NCBI GenBank assembly: GCA_015499995.1
Contig: JADNRV010000014.1
Location: 248,001 to 312,000 of the forward strand
Direction of reading: 5' to 3'
DNA from: Flammula alnicola
Taxonomy: Eukaryota; Basidiomycota; Agaricomycetes; Agaricales; Strophariaceae
DNA: 64,000 nucleotides
Shown here: positions 10,604 through 22,948 of the stretch, piece by piece
How the letters are laid out: each line of letters begins with the position of its first letter
Position numbering within the stretch: the stretch's first letter is position 1
Translations under genes and position numbers: made by a program
Notes under the pieces: model-generated
Databases searched by the model: none
Told to the model about the DNA's origin: nothing
Seen by the model: only the letters and a program-made list of their open reading frames with translations

Positions 10604-13600
10604 CGTGGTTGTGCACAAGGAGCGAGTGGCAGCGAGTGTCAGAGTTTGTGTAGGTTTGTGTCTATGGCTTCGTCAACATCAGTGCGCCTTGACGTCGACC
10701 CTGAAGTTCATCGACTCAGAAAACCTCCAGCCTCGGGAGTCGGGACTGTTCTATAATCGCCCTGATTTAACTCCAGAAAATTTGGCCTATTCAAATTGCA
10801 TTCGAAGCGACATTGAATGAGTGCGGTATATGTTTTCCAGTTTTAAGATATCCCGGCTAATTCTTCCTCTGTTCTGCATAGATAACGGTCCTACGCCTTG
10901 GAGCCGAAAGCTAACCCTTGAAGCTTACCATCTCCTGAACTCCTCGTCTAGCAGGCTGCAGGAAAGCGTACCCTCATTCACCGTACCAGAAGTGGAGTAG
11001 ACTCCGCTTCGCGCGTCAGCCCTTCAAGTCAACATCCTTGTTCCATGAACATAATGATATTTGGATTTTCGTCAGACCCCAACACAACATGGACACGAAG
11101 ACTGCATGGACCGACTACGATTAAATCACACCTGTGTCATGCGTATGTACCTGGGCTATCTAGCAATCGAACCGGCTATTATGGTCCGAACGATGGTAAG
11201 TGGTATGATCTATCAACCGTGGCGCAAAATCACATCGAAATTTTCACTTATGCAGATTTCTTTGGTGTATGTGCTTTCCTGGCATCAAGCTTTACATTAT
11301 ACCTGATTTGCGACTAGCCTGACGTCCTTTTGAAACGGATTTCGTTCTAGACTCTAGGAAAAGCTACTTTCGAGCTTAAATTGCACATTTGTCTGTACCG
11401 ATGGCGATGGAGGACCCCCTAATGCCAGCGATGCAATTTGGCAGTCGAATAAAGGTAAATTTCACTACTATAACCTATCTAACTTATCCTTGCTCAAACT
11501 TTTTATCATTAGAATTCCCTCATCAAAGATACCGCTGGGATCGTGTGGTGGTGCCACATTGCGCCACCAACAATCCATCCACCCAAGACGGACTTGCGAC
11601 TGTACCGGCCTGCCTGTTCTTCCACACTCCGTTGTTCTGCAAATAAACATTTCACACACGCTACTCGGTTTTTACCCTCGACTAGACTTACACGAAACGG
11701 AGATACCACGGTGGCCTGGCAGTGCAGGGGCTGGGCAAGTGCACTTTCAACGATACCCACTGCAGAATACAGTTAAAACACGTCTTATCTGTTCCTGGAG
11801 ATGAAGATGGGCCAGATCAGTGCAAACCCGTCCCTCAGGTACTTGTTATCCTCTTCAAGCGGCAGTCGACATTCGCCCTTCAAGGAGATGATCCAACTTG
11901 GGCTCAGATAATTATTAGATGACAAAAACTCCGTCGTCGACCACATCGAGGAAGCCTTGTATATGTCACGGTATGACCGACCTTCGTCCACCCGTCCTCG
12001 GACTTCGCTAGTCTTCCATCGTCTCTTGGGGCGTCAAAGCTCAGAGCTCTCTGAAAGACACCCACACACCCACTGGATCAATCACCATCAAAGCCACACG
12101 CGAGCGAACGGTGCTGATACTGAACACCTTTCTCATATCTCCCATCCATCGCAATCAATCCCCCGTGATCAGAGAATACAGTCCATCTCAACCAGTCAGT
12201 TCTTCGTTCATTGCATCATACGCGAATTGATTTATACACCATTGGAAGACTGCGAGGGCCCATTGAAATCATCGAACTGTCTGGCTGCGTACATCGCACT
12301 GCTGCCGCGATGACCGCGCTGATAGCGGATGGCGGTGATCGCGGACCCCGGCGACGAATTCCAACGATCAGAAATCCACGTTAACGACAAGGACGCATAT
12401 TTGCCTTCGCCTCTCAGACTCCAATTCATACATACACCTCCACGTGTGTATCTCGTCGAAGCCCTCATCTTTTATTTTTAATCTACGGCTGGACCGTCAT
12501 CGATGCTCGGGATTTTAACGCGAAGCCTGTTCGAATAGGTTTAACGGCATACAGCCACGTTGTGTTCGCATCGACCTCAGTAGGACCTCCACGGATCGCC
12601 CGACTTCGCGGTATATGGGCATCACACCTCCTTCCTTCCTTCCAAAGAACTTCTTGTCGGTTCGCCAGAACAGCCGTCGGTGGAACCCAGAGGCTTCTGG
12701 TAGATTGGAGCGTTGTCGGCAGCAATGTATCGCGTGATTTGGTTTTTCGAAAGCATCTCACGAATTACGATGGATGGCACACAGTTGCGACGCGTATTCT
12801 CCGTTTTTGCCATATTCCATAATGATTTCGATGATGGACGAGGGCTGGAAATCACGGCTATAACCATGCACAACTGGACGCTCGCTCCATGATGCGATGA
12901 TGAGCGACTAGACGTCCGATTCGGCCGTAGCGGTGATAGTCAATGGACGAACGATGCTTACCCCAGGAATGTCTAAGCCCATTCGCTCCATTCTTTGTCC
13001 TGTCTCTCTCTGTCTCGCTGTCGGACTGACAGAAGCTCCTGTTACGCCGTAACCCAGTGGCAATAAATGCAATACACACGCGGCGCTCGTGAATACACGT
13101 GAATCTGATTCGGAGATGGTCGATGGGGCCCCGAATTTGTCGCGAGAAAAGGACATTCCCAAGGCTGTCTGGCATGGACGAACATTTCGACCCCCGGAGC
13201 TCTGTCCCTGTCCTTCTGAAGACATCCACGCTAGCGACCATGACTCCTGGAATGATGCGTTGTTGATGACTTGTGCGCTATTTTCCTATCGAATGTTTCT
13301 GCACGTCACGTTCCTTATCATATTATGTCGCGCCCAAGAACTAGGAGCATGCGTGCAACGGTTATCGCAGATCCAAATTTGTCCTGTGGATGCGAAGTTG
13401 GTATGGACGAGATACAAGGACTACGCTATTCGACAAGACCCGCCTCAAGAGGCGAATATGCATCAAGCATCCTTGAAGTATTTCGAAGACATCGATGAAA
13501 CATTGAAAGTGCGTCGACCGTTACAGACGCTTCGCAATCGAAAAATCGTGTTAACTGATGTCTTACGGCAGATCATTAAAGCGACTAAGAGCTGTGACCT

Positions 13601-15748
13601 CGGTTAAAATCCTCGCTATACCGTGGAGCTTTGCTTTCAATTATACATCGGGTCTCGATATCCTTCAAGTTTTTTCCCTTGCATTGGCGCCGTCAATTGT
13701 CCTCTTTCCCTAAATTCCACCATCTGTCGGCGATTGTGGACGCCATCATTCTTGCATACAGTAATTGCTGTTCTGACAGCAGCGACCATTGCCGCGTATA
13801 TGCATGAAAATGACAGCGCGTATGGAGTTGCGGTGTCCAAGGACAAGTTCTTTTGAGCTCCTCATATCGCGCTGCCAATTTTCGCTGCCTTGTTGACAAG
13901 AACTCTGGGAGCCGAATCACGAGGATCCGACTGTGGCCCTTTAAGCTTTCTTGAATTGGATAGGAATATCATTGCATCGAAGGGGATCAAGCTATAGCGT
14001 GCGGCTCGAACTCAGACGAAAGCTCACACGACCTCCTTCCAGCCACTTTCCCTCGACTCTTATACGAACATGTGGAACTTTGAAGGCTACTCACAAGCCT
14101 AGTTCTCACGACAATCGACGTTCCCCAGACACGCCCAATTTTACAAGCCAATGCGCGGCAATGACGCAACTGTTATTCCAGAGTTGATGCGTGGCTGGGA
14201 AGAAGATGTTGGCTTTGCGGCCCGGTGTAAGTACATATGCATAAATTTATCGCTTCCCTCCCGTGACATCGCAGCATGCTAATGATATCGTTAGAGAGCG
14301 GGTGCACTTTGGTGGCTTCGTGGTGGCTTCCCGGTCGCTCAGCTGCATCCATCATCAACATGGGAGATATCTGCCTCCGAGTCGGCTTTCGCTTTTCGCT
14401 CTTCGCTTCTCGTCGCAGAAGCGAAAGGCAGTGTCAAGGCCACTGAATTGTATCGATTCTGTCCTTGCCAGTGGTGTCCCTTCGTTCCCAGTGTCTATGT
14501 AAGTATTCTTCGTGATTGAGGCAGTGCATCTCTTCTTGACTGCTGCGCATATGTGCGAGTTCTACTAGTGGCGGACCCGAAATGCTCTACTTATAAGTAC
14601 ATCTATTAGGCCCGCTGTGTGAATGTGAAAAAGAAGGCAAGGTGGGTATGTGCCATACAGGCAGTCGCTATGTACTTAGTGCACTGTCAAGTCTATAGTC
14701 TGAATGTGGAGACGGATTCTCGTGCCTTAACCTTGTGGCGGTGGGTGGCTTGGATTGTTTTTGGAACACCCAGCTACATAGTCCTCCCTTACCAATTGTA
14801 TGTGTACGTATCCACCTCCTTTTCTCGAAAATTCAGTTGTTATTATGTAGCCTTACATTGGGTGATTCGGAGATGATTGTGGCGTGCTTTGGTTTCTAGA
14901 TCCTACATATTAACGCAGAGATTGTTGTTAGACGCCTATTCTTGTAATTGACCTTTTTTCACGGAATGAATGGGCTTTAACGTTTATAACCGACCAAACA
15001 GCCACTGCTTCAATAACTATGATACGTATTGAAGGACTATACTTACATGCGAAGAGTATATCGATATCCTAGGAGATCAAAACTGAACTGATTAATTGCA
15101 TTCACGTTACGCACTAACTAACAAAAGGTAACTAACTGCCAGTGGGATCATTATCACAAGTATGTAAGGGTCTTTAAGTAGTCATCATATGGAAGCCTCG
15201 CCGTTGAAGGGATTCTTCCGATGCCCAAGAGAATATGTATGATACCGATATTGATGACGAGATAGTGTTGATTCGTGTCCATGCGTTCAAACTGCGTGGT
15301 AAAAAGGTAGCCAGGTTCTCTCCCTTCCAATGTCCATGCACCCTAGATGGCCGATCCCAATCCGAGGGATGGAGATGTACCGCGCTTCTGGACTGGACTG
15401 GCCACACTTATTTCAAGCCAATAAGACGGCCGTGGGCCTCCTTGGGCCGCTGCGCGAGCCTTGGATATTTGTAAAAACCGTAACCAAAGCGGCGAAATTT
15501 GCAATACATAAGGAATACGTTTAGGCAGAGATCGTACCGCATCGCATCGGTTATAAGGAGCAATAAAGGAACTTGGAACAAGGGAGACATCATGAGATGA
15601 TCAGAGATCAGTCGGTTGGGCGGCGTTGAGTTGTAGGTTGCGTGGTGGGTGGGGTGGAGTGGCAGCAGGAACGAGCGCCATGTCGCGGAGCTTTTAGCCT
15701 TTTTGACGTTATAGACTCGCGCGGCGCGCGTCATCTCGGCTAATTAGA
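10604..15748. other. Gene-poor stretch with anonymous ORF debris
   Basis: Over five kilobases I find no reading frame that spans several plausible exons or matches a family I know. Candidate fragments are 11045-11317, 11389-11646, 13089-13607 (172 codons with a hydrophobic middle), 13623-13856 and 14619-14876. They sit in unlinked frames and lack convincing splice signals between them. They may be remains of membrane-protein genes or of transposons. Base composition alternates between GC-rich (12-13 kb) and AT-rich (14.9-15.1 kb). Confidence 0.4.
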
Positions 15749-15837
15749 ACGCGTCCCCCCTCCCGCCTGGACGCGTTTTTACGCGTCATTACGTCGCCTC
15801 GCTCTCGCAAAGGCTTTGTGGTTCATTATCAACGCGT
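15749..15837. promoter_or_regulatory. Cluster of four ACGCGT (MCB-like) sites
   Basis: ACGCGT occurs at 15749, 15771, 15781 and 15832, with a fifth at 16129. In yeasts this hexamer (MluI cell-cycle box) binds the MBF complex and drives G1/S genes. Four copies in 89 bases is far above chance for a six-base word. The nearest clear gene downstream starts at 16706 on the plus strand. On the minus side only an anonymous 108-codon ORF starts at 15734. Site identity is seen in the sequence; factor and target are inferred. Confidence 0.5.
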
Positions 15838-16705
15838 CTTTGCACAAGACATGAAAGACGAAAGATGCAGTACGTGTAGCTGTTTCTTCACTTTTAATAA
15901 TTACGGTTTAGGCTACTCGGGTACAGCCGCGTGTCGAGGTGGTTTGTGATCCGTAGAAATGCCATGAGGCAGATGGGGGCGAGAGAGGAGGAATGGTACA
16001 GAAATGCAGGATAGTGTCAGTGGGAACCCTGGAAGGAACCTGGAAGAGATAGGGACTGTTAGATGACATATGGCGTAGATACAGCCGGTCGGTGGTGAAA
16101 TAGATCCTGGAGTGGATCTTTGGGAGTTACGCGTCGGCCGCGCACCACGGTGCTCTCATGACACAAAGTGAACCCTGTGCACCCATCAATGTGCGCGGTT
16201 AATCGTCATCGGTCCTTTGATTTTCACGGGGGTTGGGCGCACGCCGCATCGCTTTTCAATGTATGAAATTGCGAGCAATGCAGGTACCTACGTGTATCTA
16301 TGTACAATATGAGGGAATGCAGGTATGTCTAGCACGAACAAGAGGAAAATTGATGATCGCGTGAGAGGGTTCGAGTTGTTGGGAAGATGCCTGAATGTAG
16401 ATCAAGGTCGCCACTTGCCTCATTATTATTTTGTCCTCGGTCGCTGCCCGTCGTCGCGTTCTCATTGCGATTGCTGGTTCAATGACAGGTGAACAAGGAC
16501 GATAGAGAATCATCAGGAATATTAATAAAAGTCAATTTCAAGGGAAGGGAATTAGAAAGGCCGGCATCACTTTCACAAATGTCACATCCGAAAATATATA
16601 AACTAAAATCTAATTTTCTCTGTTTTCCTTGTGTCCTCCTCTCTCCTCCTCCACCAACTGGCACTGCGTTAGGCGGCTGTCCTCTTGACTATTACTTTCT
16701 CAACC

Positions 16706-17503
16706 ATGCCTTCTCTTCGTCGCACCGCCTCGTCTCCAGCTGTTCGCTCGTCCCCCTACTCAAGCGGTGCCGTCGCCGCCAGGGGGAACGGCCACAGGCG
16801 CTCTTCGGGCTCAGAGACAACCAACAGGCGTGTCCTTGCTGACATTGAGTGGTGGAGAGTCACCGACGGCCAGTGCGATCCCAGCGCTGACCAGGAGTCG
16901 GAGGATCCAAACCGTGGCAATCAGGACATCGTCCCTCTCGACGTGCCCTCGGGCGCAGGTATCCACATCGCACATGTCGATGCTGGTGTTGATCACCCCT
17001 CACCCTCGCCCTTGCCATGGATATCAGCACCCGCAGGACTCTCAACCGAGGTACGTGTAAAAAAACAAAAGGGCATTTCCCATCAATTTCGCCGACATTC
17101 TCGAGCGCTGGCTAACCATCTCGCGACCCTTACTTTCCATCAGACCGCGGTGTATACCCTGCCTACCGAGCAGTTTTCTGGTCTATCAATCACACCCCAC
17201 ACGCCGACACGCCGGCATCACACCCTCGAGTCCTCGTCTTCCTCTTTGGAGTCGACCCCCGAGGCACCGGAGGCGCCCATCGACGGCCTCACCCTGGGCA
17301 TGTCTGATATGGACATGGACTTCTTCGAAGCTTCCCTCCCTCTGCTGCCTCTCCAGAGACGCAATCGTTTCGGCACACTACCGCCTATCCTCATGCGTTC
17401 CTTCACGATCGCGGACTGCCTCTCTCTCAAAGACGACCACGCGACTCAGTACGCTGACTTCGCGGTCTCGCCACTCTCCTCCGCCCCGGACTTTCTCAAC
17501 TAA
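16706..17503 (+). CDS. Ser-rich hypothetical protein, 234 residues
   Basis: Two exons (16706-17050 and 17144-17503) with a 93-base GTACGT...CAG intron give 234 residues. The start MPSLRRTASSPAVRSSPY follows an AACC context. A block NRRVLADIEWWRVTDGQ and an acidic segment (GMSDMDMDFFEASLPLLPL) are the most distinctive parts. The rest is Ser/Pro/Thr-rich and probably disordered. I recognise the general look of a small protein found across Agaricomycetes, but no domain or function. The MCB-like cluster about 0.9 kb upstream could mean cell-cycle expression, which is inference only. Confidence 0.65.
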   Translation: MPSLRRTASSPAVRSSPYSSGAVAARGNGHRRSSGSETTNRRVLADIEWWRVTDGQCDPSADQESEDPNRGNQDIVPLDVPSGAGIHIAHVDAGVDHPSPSPLPWISAPAGLSTEVRVKKQKGISHQFRRHSRALANHLATLTFHQTAVYTLPTEQFSGLSITPHTPTRRHHTLESSSSSLESTPEAPEAPIDGLTLGMSDMDMDFFEASLPLLPLQRRNRFGTLPPILMRSFTIADCLSLKDDHATQYADFAVSPLSSAPDFLN

Positions 17504-18960
17504 GAGACACCGGCACACGACGGAGCACTAGAAGCAGGCACCCGTTCGTCTAAAATCACTCGGGGGGTTCTGTCCTCTTCACGCCATTTTATTCACAAAC
17601 GCCCCTTGTTCAACCTTCTCCTCTTCTCTCTCTGCGCAACCCTTTCAACCCAAATTGCATCCGAAGCCTCTGCAAACAACAAGCTCCTCAGCATCCCACT
17701 TCTCGAACATTCATCTCAACGGCATGCATCATCGCCCACACACACACATATTGCCACAGGGGCACGTCCAGACGACCTCGCCTTATCATCAATCAACCCC
17801 ATACCACATCATATCATCGGCATCAAGAACCCTTTTTCCTTTTCTATCTCGCAATTTACCCAAAATTTCAATCCATTCTTGCTTATTCTTCCAACAACAA
17901 CTTCACATTATTCAATTATTCATTCATGCATTTTATATTTTTCTTATCGCATCGTTGCACGACACCACGCCTTTTTACGACCTTTTTACTCTTTTATTCT
18001 TCATCTGCCCGTGATGGGCGACAAAAATTAGTAATTTCTGTTACCATAAACAATGACTTCAGGTTTTTACGTTCACGAGTTCAACGTTCAACAGCTGCGC
18101 CTCTAGGATCGTCTCTTCCTTTTTACCTCTTCCTCCGACGCCGTTGACAACGAGCACCACTGGCGTTGTGTCACTGTTGGTCGTCGCACCCACGCACCTC
18201 TTGATCTCTTCCTTCTTCCTCTTCCTTGTGGTTCTCACACCGCACACTCTTCCACCCCCGCGTCCTGGACAGCTGATGCAATTTTACGACCCACCTTTTT
18301 TATATTCCACTCACGATAAATTTACCATTTATCTATTTTTTATATTTTTTAAAAACATTACATGTTTTACAGGCACCCCTCCCCTCTTATATTGGTTCTC
18401 ACTTGCCTTTTTTCCGTCTTCATTTTTGTTCTTGATCCAACGGGGTCCGTACAGGTCCGTACATCCATCCATCCACCCCATCCGCATACACCAACGCGGC
18501 GGTCGAGACGCGTTCGAGAGGGCTATTTTTTTCCTACCCTTTCGTTCGTCGTTCGCCGTCGTCGAACCTCGCCTCAACGCCCACGCACGCTCAAGTATCC
18601 CTCTTTCCGCCACTCTCCATCTCCATCTATATCACCATCTCGCCATCTCGCCCATCTTTCCATCTCTCTCTCCGTCTCTCCGTCTCCATCTCATCTTCAT
18701 CTTCATCCTCATTCCTCATCATCATTTGTAACGACTAGATACGCACTCAGTTTCGTTTTTTTCCCCTACCCACCTATGTTGCCCATTGTTATCTGTTTGC
18801 AATTTGCTCTCATCTCGTCTGCGTCTGCGTCTCTTCACGACCCTCGTCACGAATCCGATTCCGGCCTCTGTCTCGTCTCATCTCATCTTTCTGTGTCTCT
18901 CTAAACCTCTAAACAAATAAATAGCTGCTGCCGTCTTCCTACTCTCTACATACATCCGTA
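17504..18960 (+). other. Long pyrimidine-biased stretch
   Basis: The plus strand here is dominated by C and T for about 1.4 kb (TCATCTC, CCATCT, TTCTTT units). Several long ORFs (for example 17606-18031, 18144-18731, 18362-18904) are open mainly because stop codons need purines, and they encode low-complexity Ser/His/Phe/Pro strings, so I do not call them. It may be a very long 3' UTR of the 16706 gene or the leader of an unseen transcript. Confidence 0.5.
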
Positions 18961-19739
18961 CATTTTTTTGTTACGAATGTATGCGTGTCTTGGTTGGAGA
19001 CGTTATTACCAGCTCTCTCAAACGTTAACTTGACTTTCATCTCACTGGTTTCATTTTTTGCATCACTTACGCTTCGCTTACGATCCCAAAAAAGCGGCTT
19101 GATTTCCAATTACATGTTTTATAAAGAAAGATGTTATAGCCTTATAGGATCTTGTGGTTTACCGTTCATGTGAGTGGGTATCCAAAGCGGAAAAAGAAGG
19201 GAAAAGAGCGAAAAGGGAGAAGATTTCTCATGAATAATCAAAAATTTCGTCCTACATTTATTGACCCGCTTTCCGTTGTCTTAAATCATGGCTACTTTTC
19301 CTAAAATCAGTGGAATTTGATGCCCTCCAGGCAGAGAAATCCTAAAAAAATCCTGCGGGGTGCGCAACTCCAATGTTTGAATGACTATTAGGAAATATCC
19401 CTCTTCTTCTGATGGAAATTTGAAGGTACTTACCATAAAAATTGATTCTTAAGGTGCTATTGAGGTATTGTATTTATTATGTATCTTATAGAATTAGCTG
19501 CACACTCGGGATGAGATGAGAGCGCAGAAGCCCTCTCACGATATTGGCATGATCAAATAAACAGCTTAAAAATCAGAATACCTAGGCTGTATATAATCTA
19601 AATGTTAATTGTATTTTTTAGAAGCACTTCACACATTAGAACAAGGCAAGAATGAGGTTAAGGACCGTTGGATGCCTGACTTCGAGACATCAGGTGAAGG
19701 GTGGCCCGTGGGAGTGTGGCAGTGCGCCGAAGCACGGCT
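18961..19739. other. Intergenic, AT-rich
   Basis: No gene is visible. AT-rich runs lie at 19230-19320 and 19430-19620. Confidence 0.5.
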
Positions 19740-19947
19740 GGCAGATAACAATTGGGTGTGGCAGATAACATGTTAGCTCATTCATTGTCCTCCACAGCAG
19801 AAATTAAAAATTTGAATTGACAAATTCATTACAGGTGAATCTACCTACTGCCTAGCAAATTTTGGGCGCGGTAGGATATGTACAGAGGTGAAGAAGACGA
19901 TAACATTTTACCAACGGAATCTGCCGGGCAGATAACTGGCAGATAAC
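19740..19947 (+). repeat. Four copies of GGCAGATAAC (GATA-type sites)
   Basis: The 10-mer GGCAGATAAC occurs at 19740, 19760, 19927 and 19938, in two close pairs on the same strand. Its core AGATAA is the classic binding word of fungal GATA zinc-finger factors, including those of nitrogen, iron and light regulation. The sites lie upstream of nothing obvious on the plus strand and just beyond the 3' end of the minus-strand gene ending at 20059. Confidence 0.6.
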
Positions 19948-20058
19948 AACCCACTCATGTGATCGGTAAACCGATCTTGTCGTCTTTGGCTTTTACTTAT
20001 GTAATTTGAAAAGTAACTTTATTGACTATCAAGATAAGTGAAATGACAAGGTGCAAGT

Positions 20059-20693
20059 TCATTGCATGTTATCCCAGTACCTTCCTACCCCGGAAATCGC
20101 TCTACTAATCCAAGGCTCAGACATGCACTGCGGAGCCTCTTAACTAAACTTGCTCAGTGGTTTGAAAAGCAAGCACTCACAGCGGCGCACCCATAGGTCG
20201 AGCTGTACGCCTTTCCGCCGATGCGCTCAAAGTTCTCGCCGCCGTCCATCTCCATCTCGCCGCAGTAGTAGCACGAGTGGGCGAGCTCATCTTCAGAGAG
20301 GAGCAACTCCACCTTTTCAACCTCTATCGCCTCGCCCTCCGAATAACGGTCCGTTGCTCCGCTCGGCGCGGACATACGGCGCGTAAGACCACACAGCTTG
20401 ATAATGGGCCGTGGCTCAGCGTTAAGTAGTGCAGCGAGAATGCCAGGATTCTGATGAGGAATGAACTCTAAGCGATCCGAGCTGCAGTCTAGCCAGATAT
20501 ACGGGCGGCCGTCGATGGACTGAGGGAGGGGTGTCAAAGATTGTGGAGTAGAGACATTTAGGTGGCTGGTCTCGCGGTAAGGAGCGAGGCCGTATCGTCT
20601 GGAGAGGACGAGAAAGTACTGATTTCCGTTTCTTCGCGCGATGGCGAGCTCGAAGGAGCCATTCATGAGATTCTGATGGGCGAAAACGAACAT
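20059..20693 (-). CDS. Hypothetical protein, 193 residues
   Basis: A minus-strand frame starts at ATG 20693-20691 (MFVFAHQNLMNGSFEL). It runs to a GTGAGT donor at 20180 and resumes after CAG at 20127 to a stop at 20059, which gives 193 residues. The frame is open further upstream, but that part is hydrophobic and looks like leader sequence. Residues include IDGRPYIWLDC, an acidic run (SEGEAIEVEKVELLLSEDE), and SCYYCGEMEM, a lone CxxC-like pair. I do not recognise a family. The start, the intron and even the gene itself are tentative. Confidence 0.4.
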
Positions 20694-21216
20694 GATTAGA
20701 ACGGTGAGCGCTGAGCCGCTGAGCGTCGTTGATCTGCCTTTAAATACTGCTACCGCAGTCGGTACATGTGGAGTTATTTGACGAGATGGGCGCTGCCAAA
20801 TTGATTGAAATTGGATTGTGTGTAGAGACGACGATGAAATCATGAAAGATATTGCGAGGAAAACCAGAGGGAATGAGAGATCCAGTTGGCGCTCTAGAAA
20901 GGAGCAGATCCTAATCAAACATGACATATTTATGTTGCAAGCTAGAGATGTGGTGAGTGGTGCAAAGAAAGAATGATACGACGAAGCAACGTCGTGATTC
21001 GTTATAGATTTATCGACAAGGGCTTCAAGTTGTTGGCAATTTGGGTTTGAAAGTTGTCGGCAAATACAGTAGAGGCAAAATGTGCCTGTCGAGCGCTGGA
21101 GCGCTGAGCGCCTGAACACGCATCCGCCCTGTGCGCATCAGCAAAAGTGCACACCTCATGTATTTCCATACAAATGAATATATAGCCTAAAAATCCTTGT
21201 GAGGCTCGAAATTCCG

Positions 21217-22013
21217 ATAAGGTAGACGACTTTCATATTCGACAAACATCACGTGCCGTTACTTTTTTGTGACGATCATAATCAGATTTGGAAATCAAAG
21301 GCCGGAGAAACAGTGGGATGAGTCTACTACTTTCTTCTGGAGACCGTAGACAGTTTAAGAACCTAGTTTCAATAGATATATTGTTTTACTCTAGATTGGC
21401 CAAAAAAACTGGAATATCGACACACTTTTGAGTGAGCCTTAGGCTTTTCAAAATGACATCTTGATCCCGCCCGGTCCGCAATCATGATAACGGACATCTT
21501 TTGATTCTGAACATCGACAATGCTTTTGTTTCAAATGAGTACATGGGAAAAGGTGCTACTACAGTGGAATTAAACAATTCCCAGCTCTTCCATGATTCCA
21601 GCTGGGAGTACATGGTGGCCTCTATACATCTACCCTTGGCCTCTTTGCTGTGCTCCCTTCTCTGCTTCTCTTCCCATTCTCAGCACTTGCTTTGGTTGCT
21701 TTTCTTTTTCGAGGCATGAGTTAACAAGCTCTTGGGAGCCTTTGACGCGAAATGTAATCGTAGAAAACTCAATTAGGATACAGATACAATGTAATCCCTA
21801 CTCCTCTACCAAAACACCACTTTTAAGCCAAATTATCACATATTCACGTGTAAAGGGACTATATGTATAGGAACTAGGTCCGTTAACCAGTGCAGGGTTG
21901 CTTGAAATCGTTGAAAAAGTGTTTTCTCTGTTAATTGGCGCGATGCTTGCTCAGTTTGGAACTGTCACGCTAATCACGTGACGTTTGTCGAATATGAAAG
22001 TCGTCTACCTTAT
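21217..22013. mobile_element. Non-autonomous element with 39-bp inverted ends and TA flanks (797 bp)
   Basis: Positions 21217-21255 (ATAAGGTAGACGACTTTC... to CACGTG) and 21975-22013 are reverse complements with one mismatch over 39 bases. Taking AGGTAGACGAC as the element end, each side is bounded by TA, the target duplication of Tc1/mariner-type (including fungal pogo/Fot1) elements. The interior has no transposase; the longest ORFs (21501-21719, 21592-21870) are anonymous. The near-perfect ends suggest recent insertion or movement by a transposase encoded elsewhere in the genome. Superfamily assignment rests only on TA flanks and length. Confidence 0.8.
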
Positions 22014-22948
22014 AGCGATGTAAGACTCTGCCGAAGGACGCGAAGCTGGGTAATCAAGGGTAAGCGATGGAGCTAGCATCGCATCCGTGCGCCGTGGCAT
22101 CATGGTAGGTCCCGTAAATGGTATACATAAGAAAAGGCACAATATGCCTTCGTGCTTTATATTTGTTCCAGTGGAATTTCTTGAAATGCACACTAATGCG
22201 AAGCGCACAATAACGCACATGCGCCATTTGCAGGGACTTGGTCACGGCAGCCTTTTGGAGCTGATGCGCTTGGGGTTTGCGAGAATCGGCTCAGAGGTCC
22301 ATATCGTGGAGATAATAGCATGCAAAAATACAAGAATAAGCGTAATCACGAGCACACTAGTCAGTACCTACCCCTTCCTTCAACCTCAGTCAGCGAAGGT
22401 CTTTTTTGAAAAATCAGGACTCGCGATGAGGGATGATGATGATGGTGATGATGGTAGTGTCCGCGGTGGGTGGTGTTAATGGGATGGTCGATAGAGCGAA
22501 CACGCTAGAAGACGGCAAAGCATGCACGGGTGGTGTTGAGTGCAGCATATGATTTTTACAATCGACGCCAGCTTCCTCCCATCTGATCAAGATTCACCAT
22601 CATCACATTCGCATCGTCATGTCGCATGGCCACTTCGGAGATCCCTCGTAGCCGCCCAAGTTTCGACGTCCGATATTTACCCTGGCGACGAGCCTTTGTT
22701 CTGGCGATATACCAAGCCAATGGTCGATGATGCCATATGCATGAGGATGATGTGGAGGGTTCGATGTGGGGGTACGTGGGGGTGGTAATGTGGAAGAGTG
22801 GCCTCGCTGGCTGGCTGGCTGTTTCTCTTATCGCAAAAAGGATAGCACCTAAAGAAAGCCAAGCCAGTAGGGAATGATACACAAAGCAAGAAGGATGGTG
22901 GTGGGCGAGGCGAACTTGCAACATGCAGATCCTTTCCTTGCATCTCAC
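22014..22948. other. Intergenic
   Basis: No gene is recognised. A GATGAT microsatellite lies at 22428-22452 (GATGATGATGATGGTGATGATGG). The short ORFs on both strands are anonymous. Confidence 0.5.

Noticed and set aside
17606..18904. Several plus-strand ORFs of 119-195 codons
   Set aside because: They are open only because the strand lacks purines; the predicted proteins are low-complexity and overlap in all frames.
20694..21119. N-terminal extension of the 193-residue hypothetical gene to 321 codons
   Set aside because: The added part is hydrophobic, irregular in composition and preceded by in-frame ATGs of poor context; it looks like leader sequence.
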